A stretch of 7,594 bases of DNA from Bacillota bacterium. GTDB lineage: Bacteria; Bacillota_A; Clostridia; Lachnospirales; Bianqueaceae. How positions within the stretch are numbered: the first letter of the stretch is position 1; the number at the start of each line of letters is the position of its first letter. This document shows positions 5,741 to 7,594 of the stretch, piece after piece. The stretch is from the NCBI GenBank assembly GCA_017420625.1, contig JAFOIR010000088.1, forward strand, positions 1 to 7,594, read 5' to 3'. The notes under the pieces are model-generated. The model was not told where the DNA came from and searched no databases. It saw only the letters and a list, made by a program, of their open reading frames with translations. A program made the position numbers and the translations under genes.

Positions 5741-5779
5741 AAAAGCCTTATGCAGACAACGACTGCATAAGGCTTTTTT
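5741..5779. terminator. Strong bidirectional terminator
   Basis: A perfect 15-bp stem joins AAAAGCCTTATGCAG (5741-5755) to CTGCATAAGGCTTTT (5763-5777) around a 7-base loop, followed by T to 5779. The A run at the left end supplies a T tract for minus-strand transcripts, so it can end both the remnant to its left and the lipoprotein gene to its right. Confidence 0.85.
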
Positions 5780-5807
5780 GACGGAAATCCAGGCTTTGAT
5801 CAGGCTT

Positions 5808-5853
5808 TGCTGTGAGCGGGCAATTACGAGCGAATTAATCAATTCTCACAGCA
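5808..5853. repeat. Inverted repeat spanning the lipoprotein stop codon
   Basis: TGCTGTGAG (5808-5816) is exactly complementary to CTCACAGCA (5845-5853). The stop codon of the minus-strand lipoprotein gene (5837-5835) lies in the 28-base loop. No T tract follows, so it is not a classic terminator; it could be an mRNA 3' stem or chance. Confidence 0.35.
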
Positions 5854-7130
5854 CAGTTTCCGGTTAAGCCGTAGAGCTTTTCCTCCCATTCGAAGAATTC
5901 GGGCTGGTTATTGTCAACATAATACAGTACCAATTTGTGATACGCGTCCTGATCCGCCTCGGTGCCGTATTGCAGCAATGATTGGAATACGTCCTTCCTA
6001 TCAGTATCGGGATGTTCTCTCCGAAGCTGGTTGAACATCGTGAAAAAGCTTTCTGTCTGATCAAGATCGATGAGAGTTATGGACTGACGATTCTGAGAAT
6101 CGACTAAATTATCATGGCAAAGCTTCCAGTAATCCGTTGTCAGATCCATCCCGCGTATGCAGGTGGAGGGCAAGCTTTGATTCTCTTCAAAAAAACTAGA
6201 GTATTGTTCGTCATAATTGTACTGGATGAAAAGATCAGAATCCCATTCGTCCATCGTATAACCGCCGACGTCCAGCTGCGAGGCCATCAGATATCTTGAA
6301 TATTGGCGATAAAGACTAATGGTGATGGTATCGCACATACTGCAGTTTGTAGAAAGATCAATCAGCGCGAATTTGTGACCGAAAGCTTCCACGGTCGCGT
6401 CGAGCGTGGTTTTCGTATCTTGTTCCGACATGCCGCAAATGCCGAGAACGCCGTGTCCGGAGTAGTAATAAATCATGTTTTCGGAGGGCGTTAATTCGTA
6501 AGCTTTCTGAAAGATATCGATAAAGGCCTCTCGCAGACACTTGCTGCGGTCAATATACCGGCCTGATCCTGAATACTCATACGTCGTGAGACAATAGGAT
6601 TCCCGCCACTCGAGATATTCATCCAAAGAATAGTCCTGCAGCCCTTCCGTTTCGTTCTCCGTTAAATTGTTAGGAAATTTGTACAGGCTGATGCGGTCAT
6701 TCCATACAACCACGTCATACAGGTGAAAACAATCCGTGTCTTTAATCGGTGATGCGTTCATTGTTCCGTCGATACCTTCATCATATTTAGATGTTGCCAG
6801 AGAGGCTCTGATCACAACAGCAGGGTTTTCTTTTGTGATGATCAACTCTGCAGGAGTATCATTGTATGCTTCCGATTGTGCCGAATTATCCGAAACCGCT
6901 GTGCTTTCCATGGAGCTCTGTGTGGCAGAGCTGTCCAGAGACGTATCGGCTGACGTTTCATCGGTCAACGCTGATTCAGCAGTTACGGCTGATTCCACTA
7001 TCGAGATCGGTTCTGCAGCCGAAGAGCCTTCTGCCGTTCCCATTGTTCGACAGGACGACATACATAGAATCGCCATCAAGAGAACCATCAGCTTCACGAG
7101 TTTACGCATTCCGGTATACCTGTACATCAT
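5835..7130 (-). CDS. Clostripain-like (C11 caspase-fold) lipoprotein
   Basis: A 431-residue predicted surface lipoprotein. Residues 1-27 form a lipoprotein signal: basic start, hydrophobic core LVKLMVLLMAILC, then lipobox-like MSSC with Cys27 (the -3 Met is unusual). Residues 28-95 are a Ser/Thr/Ala/Glu-rich low-complexity linker, as expected for a tether through the cell wall. The rest looks like a caspase-fold peptidase of the clostripain (C11) kind: MIYYYSGHG (219-227) would hold the catalytic His226, and LIDLSTNCSMC (256-266) the catalytic Cys263, followed by YLMASQ (280-285) as in clostripain relatives. The His-Cys gap of 37 is shorter than I recall for studied members. ATG 7130 is chosen because AAAGGTG lies just upstream; ATG 7127 is equally possible, and ATG 7109 lacks a ribosome site. 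Nothing nearby points to a substrate. Family call is by motif only. Confidence 0.7.
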   Translation of the reverse strand: MMYRYTGMRKLVKLMVLLMAILCMSSCRTMGTAEGSSAAEPISIVESAVTAESALTDETSADTSLDSSATQSSMESTAVSDNSAQSEAYNDTPAELIITKENPAVVIRASLATSKYDEGIDGTMNASPIKDTDCFHLYDVVVWNDRISLYKFPNNLTENETEGLQDYSLDEYLEWRESYCLTTYEYSGSGRYIDRSKCLREAFIDIFQKAYELTPSENMIYYYSGHGVLGICGMSEQDTKTTLDATVEAFGHKFALIDLSTNCSMCDTITISLYRQYSRYLMASQLDVGGYTMDEWDSDLFIQYNYDEQYSSFFEENQSLPSTCIRGMDLTTDYWKLCHDNLVDSQNRQSITLIDLDQTESFFTMFNQLRREHPDTDRKDVFQSLLQYGTEADQDAYHKLVLYYVDNNQPEFFEWEEKLYGLTGNCAVRID

Positions 7131-7183
7131 CTTAACACCTTTCTCCTATGGTACATAACGATGCTTTGGTTGACACTTCTTGA

Positions 7184-7211
7184 ATGATAACATATTGGAG
7201 GGAGATGTCAA
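7184..7211 (-). promoter_or_regulatory. Promoter of the lipoprotein gene
   Basis: On the minus strand, a consensus TTGACA (7211-7206) and TATCAT (7189-7184) are 16 bases apart, with TGT before the -10. Transcription would begin near 7177, leaving a leader of about 47 bases before ATG 7130. Confidence 0.7.
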
Positions 7212-7247
7212 GTATAATCCAGTAGGAGGCCGGAATACAAATCACTC

Positions 7248-7275
7248 TTGAAAATCCTGTAAAATGACATATAAT
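7248..7275 (+). promoter_or_regulatory. Promoter of the right-end membrane protein gene
   Basis: TTGAAA (7248-7253) and a consensus TATAAT (7270-7275) are 16 bases apart. A second TATAAT at 7281-7286 has no matching -35. The promoter diverges from that of the lipoprotein, with only 36 bases between their -35 elements. Confidence 0.65.
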
Positions 7276-7305
7276 GAATCTATAATCATAGAGAGGAGCA
7301 CAAAA

Positions 7306-7594
7306 ATGCCAAACTATAATGACACGCGCTTCGGCGTCCCGGCGCCGGGCTATTCGGACAGAATCAACCATCCGGATCTGCTGAAAGCTGCGAAAAAGCA
7401 GAAAAAGGCTGGGAGGATTTTCGGCGTCATTCTGATCCTTCTGCCGATCCTCGGGTTCTTTCTGTACAGTCAGATCACCGGCGAGATGGAGACGATGGAT
7501 GCGCTGAAATACGGAGGCATCATCTCCGCAGTTTTCCTCGTGGTCAATCTCATCAGTGCGGTCTCGCATGCGGCGAAGAAATCCTACGAAGGCG
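7306..7594 (+). CDS. Unrecognised membrane protein, 5' part only
   Basis: The first 96 codons of a gene that runs off the window. I do not recognise the family. ATG 7306 follows GAGAGGAG (7291-7298) at good spacing and a consensus promoter. The N-terminal 35 residues are polar and end in a basic patch, KKQKK (30-34, with neighbours). Two hydrophobic helices follow, at about residues 37-57 (GRIFGVILILLPILGFFLYSQ) without the last residue, and 69-87, then AKK. The charges suggest both the N terminus and the part after the second helix are in the cytoplasm. The rest of the protein, and so any functional domain, lies beyond the window. Codon use is GC-rich like the ATPase gene. Confidence 0.75.
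   Translation, partial: MPNYNDTRFGVPAPGYSDRINHPDLLKAAKKQKKAGRIFGVILILLPILGFFLYSQITGEMETMDALKYGGIISAVFLVVNLISAVSHAAKKSYEG

Noticed and set aside
6736..7158. Plus-strand frame opposite the start of the lipoprotein gene
   Set aside because: Its Ser/Ala/Val-rich product is the reverse of the low-complexity linker, and it runs over the lipoprotein start and leader.

Overview
The window looks like a chromosomal accessory stretch from a Firmicute of the class Clostridia, most likely a gut Lachnospiraceae-type organism. The reasons are the strong AGGAGG-type ribosome sites, many U-tailed terminators with AAAGCC/GGCTTT arms, extended -10 promoters (TGnTATnnT), an EFR1-type flavodoxin/ferredoxin protein, a DUF4143 ATPase and a clostripain-like lipoprotein. 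This placement is an inference from style and gene families. No rRNA, tRNA, CRISPR array or intact insertion sequence was seen.

Layout. Positions 1-963 hold no convincing gene. They contain three terminator hairpins (77-126, 363-399, 751-792), a possible small + strand transcript (about 246-400), and open frames on both strands that look like decayed or non-coding sequence. A good promoter (904-932) then drives an ATP-binding DUF4143 protein (964-2328). Next comes a three-gene group: an alpha/beta hydrolase (2501-3502, +), a LysR-type regulator (3572-4435, -) convergent with it, and an EFR1-type ferredoxin/flavodoxin protein (4600-5373, +) divergent from the regulator. After a terminator (5409-5447) lies a short fragment of an enolase-superfamily (mandelate racemase-like) enzyme (5481-5729), which I call a pseudogene, followed by a perfect 15-bp terminator stem (5741-5779). 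A clostripain-like lipoprotein (5835-7130, -) and the start of an unrecognised two-helix membrane protein (from 7306, +) fill the right end and diverge from each other.

How the genes may work together. The clearest system is the hydrolase-LysR-EFR1 group. The hydrolase and EFR1 promoters are near copies of each other: TTTACAT, then TTATG, then the extended -10 TGGTATAGT. Each is preceded, about 59-66 bases upstream of the predicted transcription start, by a palindrome with a shared AATAATT core that fits the LysR T-N11-A rule. I infer that the LysR protein controls both genes in answer to an unknown small molecule, pairing a hydrolytic step with an iron-sulfur/flavin electron carrier. The enolase-superfamily remnant just downstream hints that an acid-sugar or similar catabolic gene once stood here, but no substrate can be read from the sequence.

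The ATPase, the lipoprotein and the right-end membrane protein each have their own promoter and show no sequence link to the LysR group.
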